NCBI RefSeq assembly: GCF_002441885.1
Contig: NZ_JXJT01000007.1
Coordinates: 1 to 64,000 of the forward strand
Direction of reading: 5' to 3'
Length of the DNA: 64,000 nucleotides
From: Pseudolactococcus chungangensis CAU 28 = DSM 22330
GTDB taxonomy: Bacteria > Bacillota > Bacilli > Lactobacillales > Streptococcaceae
The notes under the pieces are model-generated. The model was not told the origin of the DNA, made no database searches, and saw nothing but the letters and a program-made list of their open reading frames with translations. A program made the translations under genes and the position numbers. Each line of letters begins with the position of its first letter. Position 1 is the stretch's first letter. This document shows, one piece after another, positions 19,358-28,920 of the stretch.

Positions 19358-21157
19358 ATGACAACTGTACACGATATATTAAAATCCATCTATGGTTATG
19401 AAAGTTTTCGAGATGGACAAGAAGCGATTATTAACAGTGTTCTATCTGGTAAACGAACACTCGGCATCATGCCTACAGGTGGTGGGAAATCACTGACTTA
19501 TCAAATACCAGCGATTTTATCAGAAGGTCTGACGATGGTTGTCTCACCTTTGATTTCATTGATGAAAAATCAGGTTGATGAGTTGGTGGCGGCTGGTGTT
19601 TCAGCGACTATGATCAATAGCTCGCTAGATTTTGAGGATATAAAAAATCGTACTTATGATATCAAACAAGGCGTTTATCAAATCTTCTTTGTTGCACCTG
19701 AACGCCTAGAAGATGCTTATTTTTATAACTTTATCCAGTCTTTAAATTTGAATTTGGTTGTGATTGATGAGGTACACGTTTTGTCCCAATGGGGGCATGA
19801 TTTTAGACCTGCTTATTTGAGAGCAGTTGATTTAATCGAAGGTTTAAGTAACCATCCTAATGTCATGGCACTGACCGCGACTGCGACAGAAAAAGTCCAA
19901 GCCGATTTGGTTCGTATTTTAAATATTGAAGAAACGATTGTGACAGGATTTGCTAGAGCCAATCTCGCTATCAAAATCGAAAAAGGGCTGACAGACGCTG
20001 AAAAACGTAAGTATGTACGCTCTTATGTCAAAAATCATTCAGCTGATGTTGGTATTATCTATGCCGGAACACGTAAGAAAGTTGATGAAGTTTGGGAATT
20101 ATTGCAACAATCGGGTGTTTCTGCTGGCCGTTATCACGCTGGCATGTCAGATGAGGCTAGAGAATCAGCTCAAAACGGCTTTCTCTATGATGATTTTCAA
20201 GTCATCGTCGCGACCAATGCCTTCGGTATGGGAATTAATAAAACCAATGTCCGTTATGTTATACATTTGACAATGCCGGGGGCTATTGAGGCTTATTATC
20301 AGGAGATTGGTCGTGTAGGACGAGATGGTTTGCCTAGTGAGAGTGTCCTCTTGTATTCAGCGCGTGATATTCAACTGCAACGTTTTTTCATAGACATGGC
20401 TGATAACCAAGATACCGCATATCGACACAAAGAACTTGCTAAATTACAAGAAATGACAGCTTTCGCCAGCACTCAAATGTGTTTACAGCGCTACATTATC
20501 CAGTACTTTGGTGAAGAGATGGCAGATTGTGGTATCTGTTCCAATTGCACGGATGACCGCGAGTTAATTGATGTGACAATTGATGCCCAAAAGGTACTGT
20601 CAAATATCGTCAGGATGAGTCAGTTACGTGAAGGCAGCTATTCTCGGACGCAAGTCGTAAATGTGCTACGCGGTAAATTGCCCGAAAAAATGCTTTGGAC
20701 AGGCTTTGACACACTTTCAACTTATGGCCTCATGGCAGACTGGTCAATCAAAAAACTCAATAGCTTTGTTGATTACTTGGTAGCAGATGGATATTTGGAT
20801 GTTGCGGGCGAGTATAATGGCCTCAGCATTTCTGAAAAAGGTGTTCGAATTCTAAAAGGCGAGCAGACGGTTACCATGCGCGAAATTAAAGTCAAAGAAA
20901 CACTTGAGAAATCCCGTTCGACGAAACGGGAAGTCGGTGGTGAACTCTTTGAATTACTGCGAAAACAACGCACAGTCTTTGCCAAAGAATTGGCAATCCC
21001 ACCTTTCATGGTCTTTTCAGACCAAGTTTTGATGAATTTGGCAGATGCCAAACCACTATCTTTAAACGATATGTTGAATGTCTCAGGGATTGGCGAAAAA
21101 AAAGCCGACCAATTTGGTCAAGCTTTTCTATCTGTTATTCAAAATTATGTGGGTTAA
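19358..21157 (+). CDS. recQ: ATP-dependent DNA helicase RecQ
   Basis: The 599-residue superfamily 2 helicase acts in recombination repair. Walker A is PTGGGKSLTYQ near 40, the DExH box is DEVHVLSQWGHDFRP near 137, and the RecQ zinc region has C...CGICSNC near 370-395. An HRDC-type C-terminus (about 525-599) follows. TATAAT (19346-19351, extended by TG) ends 6 nt before the ATG, so the mRNA should be leaderless or nearly so. Confidence 0.93.
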   Translation: MTTVHDILKSIYGYESFRDGQEAIINSVLSGKRTLGIMPTGGGKSLTYQIPAILSEGLTMVVSPLISLMKNQVDELVAAGVSATMINSSLDFEDIKNRTYDIKQGVYQIFFVAPERLEDAYFYNFIQSLNLNLVVIDEVHVLSQWGHDFRPAYLRAVDLIEGLSNHPNVMALTATATEKVQADLVRILNIEETIVTGFARANLAIKIEKGLTDAEKRKYVRSYVKNHSADVGIIYAGTRKKVDEVWELLQQSGVSAGRYHAGMSDEARESAQNGFLYDDFQVIVATNAFGMGINKTNVRYVIHLTMPGAIEAYYQEIGRVGRDGLPSESVLLYSARDIQLQRFFIDMADNQDTAYRHKELAKLQEMTAFASTQMCLQRYIIQYFGEEMADCGICSNCTDDRELIDVTIDAQKVLSNIVRMSQLREGSYSRTQVVNVLRGKLPEKMLWTGFDTLSTYGLMADWSIKKLNSFVDYLVADGYLDVAGEYNGLSISEKGVRILKGEQTVTMREIKVKETLEKSRSTKREVGGELFELLRKQRTVFAKELAIPPFMVFSDQVLMNLADAKPLSLNDMLNVSGIGEKKADQFGQAFLSVIQNYVG

Positions 21158-21430
21158 AACGTCTTTTGGAGATTGAACGCCTTTGACAAGAATACAGCGG
21201 TTGAAATTATCGTCTTTACTCATGTAAAGTTGAAAAAGTTTAGGCAATCCAGACGCAATTTTAACGCCATCATCAACGGTTGCGTTGCCATAAGTTGATG
21301 AGCTAAAAATTATGTCAGCATCCGTAACACTTTGAACTGTATCAAGTTCAGCGTTTTGGTGGACAAGACTCATTAAATATTTACAATTTTTTATTCGTTT
21401 ATTTGTCAAAAACTTCAAAAGTAAGCTCAT
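21128..21430 (-). pseudogene. Fragment of a lactate oxidase-type FMN enzyme
   Basis: The central 60 residues (HQNAELDTVQSV...ADIIFSSSTYGNATVDD...FQLYMSKDDNFNR) resemble the middle of alpha-hydroxy-acid oxidases such as lactate oxidase (SSYSTVDL...WFQFYFSKDDGINR). The N-terminal third and the FMN and catalytic C-terminal part are missing. It overlaps the 3' end of recQ by 30 nt, convergently. It looks like a relic of a lost gene. Confidence 0.6.
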
Positions 21431-21519
21431 TTTAATTTTACTTTTCTGACTAAATGGACTATAATTAAAATGTAGATTTTTACAAAAAAATTAGAATTTA
21501 TTATATTAGGAGACGTTCA

Positions 21520-23492
21520 ATGTCTAAGAAGAAAATTATCGTGATTGGTGCTGGTTTTGCTGGTGTCAAGGCGGCTAAAACTTTATCTAAAAAACTAAAA
21601 AATGAAGTAGAAATCACCTTGATAGACAAGCATAGCTATCATACGATGATGACGCAGTTGCACGAAGTTGCGGCTGGCCGTGTACCATTCACCAATGCGC
21701 AATATGATTTGCAAAAATTATTTGCACATCGTCATAATGTGCAAATTTTGACAGATGAAGTTATCGGATTAGATAAGGTAGCAAAAAAAGTCACAACAAA
21801 AGCGAGTGGCGTTTTAGACTTTGATTATGTCATCGTAGCCATTGGTGGCGAGCCAAACGACTTTGGCGTGCCAGGTGTTAAAGAAAATGCCTTTACCTTG
21901 TGGTCAATGGCAGATGCGCTTAAAATTAAACGTCATCTAGAAACAGTTCTTGAACAAGCATCGCTTGAACATGACGATGCCAAACGCAAGCTTTGCTTAA
22001 TTTTGTCGTAGCGGGTTCTGGCTTTACCGGAATTGAAATGGTCGGTGAACTTATCGATTGGCGTCAAGTCGTAGCACGTGACTATAAACTTGATGAATCA
22101 GAAATCACGCTCAATGTCGTTGAAATGATGCCAACGATTCTAAATACTTTGGACCGTTCTGATGCCGATAAAGTAGTCAAATATCTCGGCAAAAAAAATG
22201 TTAACCTTCTTTTAAATCACGCCATTACTGAAGTTGCAGCTGACCATATCAAGATCAAAGATCGTGCGGATATCCCAACGCATACCCTGATTTGGACAAC
22301 TGGTGTCCAAGGCAATACGCAAGCTACAGCTTATGGTCTTTCTGAAAGCGAACGTGGTCATCGTTTGACTGCCAACGCCTATATGGAAGCAATAGGTTTT
22401 GAAAATCAAGGCATTTATGTGGCTGGTGATGTGTCAGGTTTTATTGAAGAGGCAACTGGTCGTCCAACACCTCAAATCGTTGAAGCTGCTGAGCAAACAG
22501 CGCATACCGCCTCTGAAAATATCATTGCAGCTATCAAAGGTGGCGACAAGCACAAATTTGTCGGTAAATATCAAGGGACGATGGTATCAGTGGGCTCTAA
22601 ATGGGGCGTCGCATCTCTCATGGGTAAACTGCATTTGTCAGGTTTCTTTGCCATGGTTGTCAAACACCTGATTTATATCCTTTATACCTTGCAAATCGGT
22701 AGCCTCTGGTATTTCTTCACTTACCTGAAAAATGAATTTTTCCATACACCAAATGGGCGCAACATTTTTCGTGGACATACCTCTCGTTTAGGTAATGTCC
22801 TCTGGTCGGTTCCTCTACGTATTTTTTATGGGTTTGTGTGGTTGACAGAGGCCTCTACCAAAGTTGTCGGTGACGGCAAACTCTTGAATCCCACAACTTG
22901 GTTTGGTAAAGGCTCATGGTTTACAAATGATCTACATTTTCCATTTGCATGGCTCAGAGAAACAGCGTCAACCGCAGCCGATGCCGCAGCTGGAGCCTCG
23001 ACAGGTGCGGCTGAGACAGCAACGAAAGCAGCCGATGCCACAGCAGCAGCCAGTGGTGCGGCAACATCCGGTGCAGCTGAATCTGCAAAATCAGCCGCTG
23101 AATTTGGTTTGTCTTATTCTTATGGTCATGAACCAATGGCAGTCCTCGACAAAGTGCCAAACTGGTTGGAACCTATCTTTAAATTCATGATTCCCAACAA
23201 AGAAGTGGCACTTTTCATGCAGAAATTCATGTCAATTGTTGAGATTGCGCTTGCACTCGCCCTAATCGTGGGTGCTTTCACCTGGATTGCAGCAGCAGCA
23301 ACGGCCGCCTTGACTGTTATGTTCTCCCTCTCAGGGATGTTCTACTGGGTCAACATCTGGTTTATCTTCGTCGCTATCGCCCTCATGAATGGTTCTGGCC
23401 GGTCATTTGGCTTGGATAAGTGGATCCAGCCTTGGCTACAAAAACATTTCTTTAATTGGTGGTATGGCAAATCTAAATCTTTGTATAAATAA
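21520..23492 (+). pseudogene. ndh: Type II NADH dehydrogenase fused to DoxX-like membrane domain, frameshifted
   Basis: The first frame (21520-22011) has the FAD-binding GAGFAGVKAAKTL and YHTMMTQLHEVAAG. The second frame (22008 on; open from 21993) continues with NFVVAGSGFTGIEMVGEL and GIYVAGDVSGF. One missing base near 21988 (CGCAAGCT, expected CGCAAAGCT) splits the gene; restoring it gives AKRKALLNFVVAGSG. After the NDH-2 part come membrane segments, an Ala-rich linker (about 22960-23095) and a DoxX-like four-helix domain. NDH-2 passes electrons from NADH to menaquinone. A real mutation or a sequence error are both possible. Confidence 0.8.
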
Positions 23493-23555
23493 AAATAGTG
23501 TACAAATCATTCAGAATTAAACGTCTTAGGACGTTTTTTTGATATAATGAAACTT

Positions 23556-24212
23556 ATGAAAATAGTCATCTTAGCAGGGGGACCTGCAACAGCTTTCGAT
23601 ACTTTAATTAAGGCATACACAGGTAACACCGATACTTTTTTTATCGGTGTTGATCGTGGCGCCTATCAATTGATGCAGGCTGGTTTTCCAGTCCATCTTG
23701 CGATTGGCGATTTTGATAGTTTGAATTTGGAAGAGTATAAGTCGGTTTGTGCTTATGCAGATGATGTCCAGCAATCCCCTGCGGAAAAAGATGATACAGA
23801 TTTAGAGCTAGCTGTTTTGGCTGCTATGGCAAAGTTTCCAGATGCTACTGACATTTTAATTTTGGGTGGATTGGGTGGTCGATTTGACCATGAAATTCAG
23901 ATATTTTATTTGGTTTTGCAAACTAGATTTTCTGAGTTATTGTCTAAAATTACCCTGCTAGATGCACAAAATGTTATCAGATTTGTAGGGCCAGGCACGC
24001 ACAGGTTAATCAAACTTCCTCAGATGACTTATTTGGCTTTTGCCAGTTTAACCCCCGTGATAGGCTTTTCAATCATTCAAGCCAAGTACGACTTGCCAAA
24101 GACTGATTTTCCATCAAATTTTTCTCTTTCTTCAAATGAGTTTGTTGATGATCGTCCTGTTACCATTGATTTCGAAACAGGAATCGTTGCGGTGATTCAA
24201 TCTAAGGATTGA
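23556..24212 (+). CDS. thiN: Thiamine pyrophosphokinase
   Basis: The 218-residue enzyme converts thiamine to thiamine diphosphate. Visible are VDRGAYQLMQAGFPVHLAIGDFDS (substrate Asp residues), PAEKDDTDLELA and GGLGGRFDHE, the family signatures. ATG 23556 is chosen because the -10 TATAAT (23543-23548) overlaps the earlier ATG 23547. The gap is 7 nt, so the mRNA is probably leaderless. Confidence 0.92.
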   Translation: MKIVILAGGPATAFDTLIKAYTGNTDTFFIGVDRGAYQLMQAGFPVHLAIGDFDSLNLEEYKSVCAYADDVQQSPAEKDDTDLELAVLAAMAKFPDATDILILGGLGGRFDHEIQIFYLVLQTRFSELLSKITLLDAQNVIRFVGPGTHRLIKLPQMTYLAFASLTPVIGFSIIQAKYDLPKTDFPSNFSLSSNEFVDDRPVTIDFETGIVAVIQSKD

Positions 24213-24255
24213 GTAAGTCGAAAGAACAACTATTAAATTTAACGAGTAGTTTAAC

Positions 24256-24286
24256 TTGACAATTATAGTTTACAGTTGTAAACTAT
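24256..24286 (+). promoter_or_regulatory. cop box promoter of the copper operon
   Basis: TTGACA (24256-24261) and TAAACT (24279-24284) are separated by 17 nt. The spacer carries TACAGTTGTA (24271-24280), an exact match to the CopY operator TACAnnTGTA, set in a larger palindrome at 24265-24286. CopY binding would block the promoter until copper releases it. Confidence 0.9.
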
Positions 24287-24302
24287 AAATAGAGGTGATA
24301 AT

Positions 24303-24770
24303 ATGAAAATCAATATATCAGACTCAGAGATGGTCGTGATGCGAGCGATTTGGACTTTGGAGCAAGCATCCGTTGATCAAATAGCCTGTCAAATCGCAGC
24401 ATCTAATGACTGGTCTGTTGCAACAATAAAAACCCTTTTAGGGCGGTTAGTAAAAAAAGAAATGCTTACAACGACAAAATCAGGTCGGAAATTTATCTAT
24501 ACACCGACCATGTCTGAATGTGAGGCAGTCGGCTTGATGGGTCAAGAATTACTTGATAAGGTCTGTGCTAAAAAGCATGTGAATGTTTTGGTCAATTTAA
24601 TTGATGATGCTAAGCTTACGTCTGACAATCTGCAAATGATTCGTGAGGCATTGGCAGAAAAGACACCTGCTTGTCATGTGACTTGCGACTGTTTAGAAAA
24701 GTTCAGTGCATGTACCTGTCATCATGACCATGCAACTGATAATATGAAAGTAATGGAGGCTATCTCATGA
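24303..24770 (+). CDS. copY: Copper-responsive repressor CopY
   Basis: The 155-residue BlaI/CopY-family winged-helix repressor binds the cop box just upstream. The N-terminal DNA-binding domain is at about 1-70 (SVATIKTLLGRLVKKEML). The C-terminus carries the Cys cluster CHVTCDC...CTCHHDH that exchanges Zn for Cu(I). It is the first gene of copY-copZ-copA. Confidence 0.93.
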   Translation: MKINISDSEMVVMRAIWTLEQASVDQIACQIAASNDWSVATIKTLLGRLVKKEMLTTTKSGRKFIYTPTMSECEAVGLMGQELLDKVCAKKHVNVLVNLIDDAKLTSDNLQMIREALAEKTPACHVTCDCLEKFSACTCHHDHATDNMKVMEAIS

Positions 24771-24967
24771 TTAAAACACATTTGAAAATTGAAGGCATGA
24801 CTTGTCAACACTGTGTGTCACACGTGACGGAGGCGCTTGAGAGTGTTTCTGGAGTTACATCTGCTAAAGTTAACCTCAAAAAGGGTGAAGCAGTTGTAAA
24901 ATCAGAAGATACCCCGCTTGAACAGTTAAGTGCAGCAGTTGCTGCAGCTGGCTATAAAGTGGTCTAG
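24767..24967 (+). CDS. copZ: Copper chaperone CopZ
   Basis: The 66-residue ferredoxin-like HMA protein has GMTCQHC near residue 11, which binds Cu(I), and delivers it to CopY or the ATPase. It overlaps the copY stop by 4 nt. A terminator-like hairpin follows. Confidence 0.93.
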   Translation: MIKTHLKIEGMTCQHCVSHVTEALESVSGVTSAKVNLKKGEAVVKSEDTPLEQLSAAVAAAGYKVV

Positions 24968-24982
24968 TCTAGTATCGTGATA

Positions 24983-25016
24983 AAGCGGTGGCTCGAGTAT
25001 AAGCCACTGCTTTTTT
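24983..25016 (+). terminator. Partial terminator between copZ and copA
   Basis: The stem AAGCGGTGGCT with AGCCACTGCTT is followed by TTTTTT. Its place inside the operon suggests that copA is made at a lower level than copYZ, or is read through. Confidence 0.75.
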
Positions 25017-25038
25017 AAAAATAGGAAAGATTTTTAAT

Positions 25039-27141
25039 ATGAAAACACAATCTTTTGTCATTACAGGCATGACCTGTGCTAACTGCGTGATGCGCGTTGA
25101 CAAAGCGTTGCATGACTCTGATAAAATTTTAGAAGCCAGTGTTAACTTGGCAACAGAAAAAGCCAAGGTGGTGATGCAAGATGACTGTGACGTTGAGACT
25201 GTGATAGCAGCAGTTCGACAAGCAGGTTATGATGCGATTGTTGATGATAAAGCGCATCGTGAAAAAATTCGTCAGGCAAAGGAGCGCGCAGAGAAAAAAC
25301 TTTTTTGGTCCTTTGTACTATCAGCCATTTTGACCATGCCAATGTTACTTGGTATGGTTGCTGGTACTTTACAGGTGCATCGTTTGATGATTTTTCATCA
25401 TCCAATCATGCAGTTAGTGCTTGCTACACCTGTTCAGTTTATTTTTGGTGCTAGATTTTATAAAGGTGCCTACATGGCTTTGAAAAATAAGTCAGCTAAT
25501 ATGGACGTGCTTGTTGCACTTGGCACAACTGTTGCCTATGTTTCCAGTCTCGTTTTTGGTTTGTTTATGGGCAATATGTCAGCCGTCAATTTTGAATCTG
25601 CTGCCGTGATTATCACATTAGTCCTACTCGGAAAAAATCTAGAAAATCGGGCGAAGAAAAATACATCAGCTGCCATTTATAGTTTGCAAAAAAAGCAAGC
25701 TAAAACGGTTCATCTCTTAAAAGAGAATCAGGAAACTGAGACACCAGTTGAGATGATTGCTGAAAATCAAGTCATTCTTGTTAAACCGGGTGAACGTGTG
25801 CCACTTGATTTAGAAATTTTGTCTGGACAAGCAAGTTTTGATGAATCCTCACTGACTGGTGAAGCAGTTCCGGTAACAAAAGCAGTAAGTCAAACAGTCC
25901 TGGAGGGCGCAGTTAACTTAGATGGCGTTATCACAGCTCGCGTTATCCATACGTTGGATGATTCTGCTATTTCACAAATGATGGCAGCCATGGCAGAAGC
26001 CCAAGCTACCAAACCAGAAATTCAAAAAACTGCGGACCGCATTTCAGCCATTTTTGTGCCAGCCGTATTAGGGATTGCCCTGATAACCTTTATCCTAACA
26101 GCTATCTTCACCAAAGATATCATCCAAGCCCTCCTGCACGCAACTAGTGTCCTCGTCATTTCATGTCCTTGTGCCCTAGGATTAGCGACACCTACTGCGA
26201 TTATGGTGGCGACGGGTCTAGGCGCTAGAAACGGTATTTTGATTAAAGATGCCAACGCACTTGAACATAGCAAACATATCTCGACTGTGATTTTTGATAA
26301 GACTGGCACGATTACGACAGGTCACTTTCAGTTGGCTAATTGGTCAGGGTCTGACGAAGACTTTCAAATTCTAGCTAGCTTGGAAAGTTTTTCTAACCAC
26401 CCCTTGGCACAGGCTTTGAAGCAGACAGAACCATTACCTGTTTTAGACTTTCAAGAATTAGCTGGTCGTGGTTTAACTGGGCGAATTCAGGGACAGGTTT
26501 ATTTTGCGGGTAATGCTGATTTAATGGCAGAGCAAGGGATAGACGTTTCTACATCCTCAGATACTAGCATTTATCTAGCAACTGCGACAACTCTACTGGG
26601 TATTGCAACCTTCTCATCTGAAATCAAAGCGGACGCTGTTCAAACGATAGCCGACCTTGCCCGAATGGGCATCAAAACAACCATGTTGACGGGAGATAAT
26701 GAGACTGCAGCTGGTAAAATCAATGCGCTTGTCAATGTTGATACAGTGATTGCGCAAGCTACCCCAGTGAAAAAAGCGCAAATCGTCAGGAGCACAGCAA
26801 ATGCTATGATGGTCGGAGATGGTATTAACGATTCTGTTGCGTTATCCAGTGCTTTGGTTGGTGTGGCTATGGGGTCAGGTAGTGATATCGCCATGCAGTC
26901 GGGGGATGTGGTCATCACGTCCGAAAATTCGTTGTCGAAAATTATCAGCCTGATTCGCCTGTCTCAAAAGACGGTCGGAAAAATTCATCAAAATTATTTC
27001 TGGGCCTTTATTTACAATCTTGTTGGGATTCCGCTTGCGGCATTTGGACTGTTAAATCCAATGTTTGCGGCGCTTGCGATGAGTTTATCAAGTGTGAGTG
27101 TCATTGTGAGCTCACTCATGCTTAATACGAAAAAAATCTGA
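25039..27141 (+). CDS. copA: Copper-translocating P-type ATPase
   Basis: This 700-residue P1B-type ATPase has one N-terminal HMA domain (GMTCANC, 10-16). The transmembrane CPC motif (SCPCALG) is near 374, the phosphorylation site DKTGT near 419 and the hinge GDGINDS near 592. It pumps Cu(I) out of the cytoplasm. It is a copA type by the CPC motif and the single HMA domain. Confidence 0.94.
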   Translation: MKTQSFVITGMTCANCVMRVDKALHDSDKILEASVNLATEKAKVVMQDDCDVETVIAAVRQAGYDAIVDDKAHREKIRQAKERAEKKLFWSFVLSAILTMPMLLGMVAGTLQVHRLMIFHHPIMQLVLATPVQFIFGARFYKGAYMALKNKSANMDVLVALGTTVAYVSSLVFGLFMGNMSAVNFESAAVIITLVLLGKNLENRAKKNTSAAIYSLQKKQAKTVHLLKENQETETPVEMIAENQVILVKPGERVPLDLEILSGQASFDESSLTGEAVPVTKAVSQTVLEGAVNLDGVITARVIHTLDDSAISQMMAAMAEAQATKPEIQKTADRISAIFVPAVLGIALITFILTAIFTKDIIQALLHATSVLVISCPCALGLATPTAIMVATGLGARNGILIKDANALEHSKHISTVIFDKTGTITTGHFQLANWSGSDEDFQILASLESFSNHPLAQALKQTEPLPVLDFQELAGRGLTGRIQGQVYFAGNADLMAEQGIDVSTSSDTSIYLATATTLLGIATFSSEIKADAVQTIADLARMGIKTTMLTGDNETAAGKINALVNVDTVIAQATPVKKAQIVRSTANAMMVGDGINDSVALSSALVGVAMGSGSDIAMQSGDVVITSENSLSKIISLIRLSQKTVGKIHQNYFWAFIYNLVGIPLAAFGLLNPMFAALAMSLSSVSVIVSSLMLNTKKI

Positions 27142-27264
27142 CCATGTGTTGGCTTTTTTTATTTGGCATTGATTTTGAGGTGTATCAGTCTGTGACAAAA
27201 TGGTTGGGAAATTTTGCTTGTCTAGTATTGGACTGCTGAGTGGGGTGTGATATAATAAAGCATA

Positions 27265-28494
27265 ATGAAAAAACAAAAATTAACTTTTGATAGCCGAATT
27301 GATTATGCGTTGATTTTACCAGCATTTTTGCTGAATTTGATAGGTTTACTCGTGCTTTATATAGCAACAAGCCATGATTATCCAACTCGTGTCGCAAAAG
27401 TCATGACACAACAGATTACATGGGGGATTGCTGGGGTTGTTGTGGCACTTGTTGTCATGCATTTTGATGCGAAGATGCTTTGGAAATTCACTCCGATTTT
27501 ATATGGTCTGGGTATTGTGCTCATGATTCTACCTTTGAAGTTTTATGATCCTTTAACGGTGTCGTTGACAGGTGCTAAAAACTGGGTTTATCTGGGAGGG
27601 AGTAATCTTTTTCAACCTTCTGAATTCATGAAGATTTCCTATATTTTATTGATGGCACGAGTCGTTGTGAGTTTCCAAAATAGGCTGAAAAATCGTTTGT
27701 TAAAAGATGATCTCTTGTTGATTTTATATATGTTCCTGGTGACCTTGCCAGTCATGGGGCTATTAGCAGCACAAAAAGACTTTGGGACTGCGCTTGTCTT
27801 TATGGCGATTTTTTCAGGGATTGTTATTGTTTCGGGTATTTCTTGGCGACTTATTCTGCCTGTTGTGGTTGTTGTTGCCTTGCTTGGAGGTGGGATTATT
27901 TTTCTCACAACCTTTGATGCTGGACGAGATTTTTTAAGATCTGTCGGTATGGATAACTATCAGATTCTACGGATAGATGCCTGGCGAGATCCATTTGCTA
28001 ATGCACAAGGTTCAACCTACCAGCAAGCCCAAGGCTTATTAGCAATTGGGACTGGTGGCTTGTTTGGCAAAGGGTTTAACGTCGCTAATATCAGCGTTCC
28101 AGTACGTGAGTCTGATATGATTTTCACAGTTATAGGTGAGAACTTTGGTTTCTTGGGATCAGCGTTTGTCATTTTACTGTATTTTATTTTAATCTATCGC
28201 ATGATTCGGGTAACGATTCGTGCCAATAATCAGTTTTATATTTATGTTTCGACTGGGATTACGATGATGATTCTCTTTCATGTTTTTGAAAATATCGGTG
28301 CAAACATTGGCGTACTGCCATTGACGGGAATTCCACTACCTTTTATTTCTCAGGGAGGTAGCTCGCTTATCGGTAATTTGATTGGAATAGGTTTGGTACT
28401 ATCCATGAAATATAATCAGGAACCGAAATTTACGCAGGAACATCCTAAAAAACAAGTGACGAGGTCAAGCCGTTATAGCACAAAAAAACTGTAG
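27265..28494 (+). CDS. rodA: Rod-shape/peptidoglycan polymerase RodA (SEDS family)
   Basis: The 409-residue multi-spanning SEDS protein carries FQPSEFMKISYIL, DFGTALVF and PLPFISQGGSSL, typical of RodA/FtsW lipid II polymerases. RodA is preferred over FtsW by sequence feel and by location near gyrB. A good promoter (TTGGAC 27228, 17-nt spacer, TATAAT 27251-27256) ends 8 nt before the ATG, so the leader is nearly absent. Confidence 0.88.
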   Translation: MKKQKLTFDSRIDYALILPAFLLNLIGLLVLYIATSHDYPTRVAKVMTQQITWGIAGVVVALVVMHFDAKMLWKFTPILYGLGIVLMILPLKFYDPLTVSLTGAKNWVYLGGSNLFQPSEFMKISYILLMARVVVSFQNRLKNRLLKDDLLLILYMFLVTLPVMGLLAAQKDFGTALVFMAIFSGIVIVSGISWRLILPVVVVVALLGGGIIFLTTFDAGRDFLRSVGMDNYQILRIDAWRDPFANAQGSTYQQAQGLLAIGTGGLFGKGFNVANISVPVRESDMIFTVIGENFGFLGSAFVILLYFILIYRMIRVTIRANNQFYIYVSTGITMMILFHVFENIGANIGVLPLTGIPLPFISQGGSSLIGNLIGIGLVLSMKYNQEPKFTQEHPKKQVTRSSRYSTKKL

Positions 28495-28511
28495 TACAAC
28501 AAATTTATCAC

Positions 28512-28540
28512 ATACCACTTTGCAAAGTGGTATTTTTTTT
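28512..28540 (+). terminator. Terminator after rodA
   Basis: A perfect 10-bp stem, ATACCACTTT with AAAGTGGTAT, is followed by eight T. The next promoter (TTGCAA 28520, TATAAT 28542-28547) overlaps it. Confidence 0.85.
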
Positions 28541-28563
28541 ATATAATTAATGTATCAAAAGAA

Positions 28564-28595
28564 AGAAAGCGTTTACAACAAAAGCGTTGTAAACG
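28564..28595 (+). promoter_or_regulatory. cre site and 10-bp palindrome in the PTS IIB leader
   Basis: AGAAAGCGTTTACA (28564-28577) matches the CcpA cre consensus at 13 of 14 positions. It overlaps a perfect inverted repeat, CGTTTACAAC-N6-GTTGTAAACG (28570-28595). Both lie after the -10 at 28542, so CcpA would act as a roadblock. The palindrome may be a second operator or an RNA hairpin. Confidence 0.7.
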
Positions 28596-28611
28596 GAGAT
28601 GGTACTCACAA

Positions 28612-28914
28612 ATGACAACTACAGTAAAATTATTCTGTTCAGCAGGCATGTCAACTTCACTATTTGCACAAAAAATGCAACAAGAAGCTGAAAAACGTGG
28701 TCTTGACTATGATGTAAAAGCTTATGGACTTGCAGAAGTAGATTCAGAAGGACCTAAAGCTGATGTTATCATGATTGGCCCACAAGCACGCTACATGGTT
28801 GACGAAGTGACTAAGAAATTCCCAGAAACACCAGTTAAAGACATTCCAATGCAAATGTATGGCTTGATGCAAGGGGATAAAGGCCTTGATCTTGCTATTG
28901 AACTTAAAGGATAA
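28612..28914 (+). CDS. PTS lactose/cellobiose-family EIIB component
   Basis: The 100-residue IIB protein has the phosphocysteine motif LFCSAGMSTS (Cys at residue 9) and the family fold. It passes phosphate from IIA to the sugar during uptake. No IIA or IIC gene is adjacent, so it is an orphan here. Carbon-source control is indicated by the cre site upstream. Confidence 0.88.
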   Translation: MTTTVKLFCSAGMSTSLFAQKMQQEAEKRGLDYDVKAYGLAEVDSEGPKADVIMIGPQARYMVDEVTKKFPETPVKDIPMQMYGLMQGDKGLDLAIELKG

Positions 28915-28920
28915 AAATTT

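Noticed and set aside
22826..23190. Several frames opposite or overlapping the Ala-rich linker of ndh
   Set aside because: The repeated GCA/GCC codons keep all frames open by composition; the ndh frame carries the conserved membrane domain.
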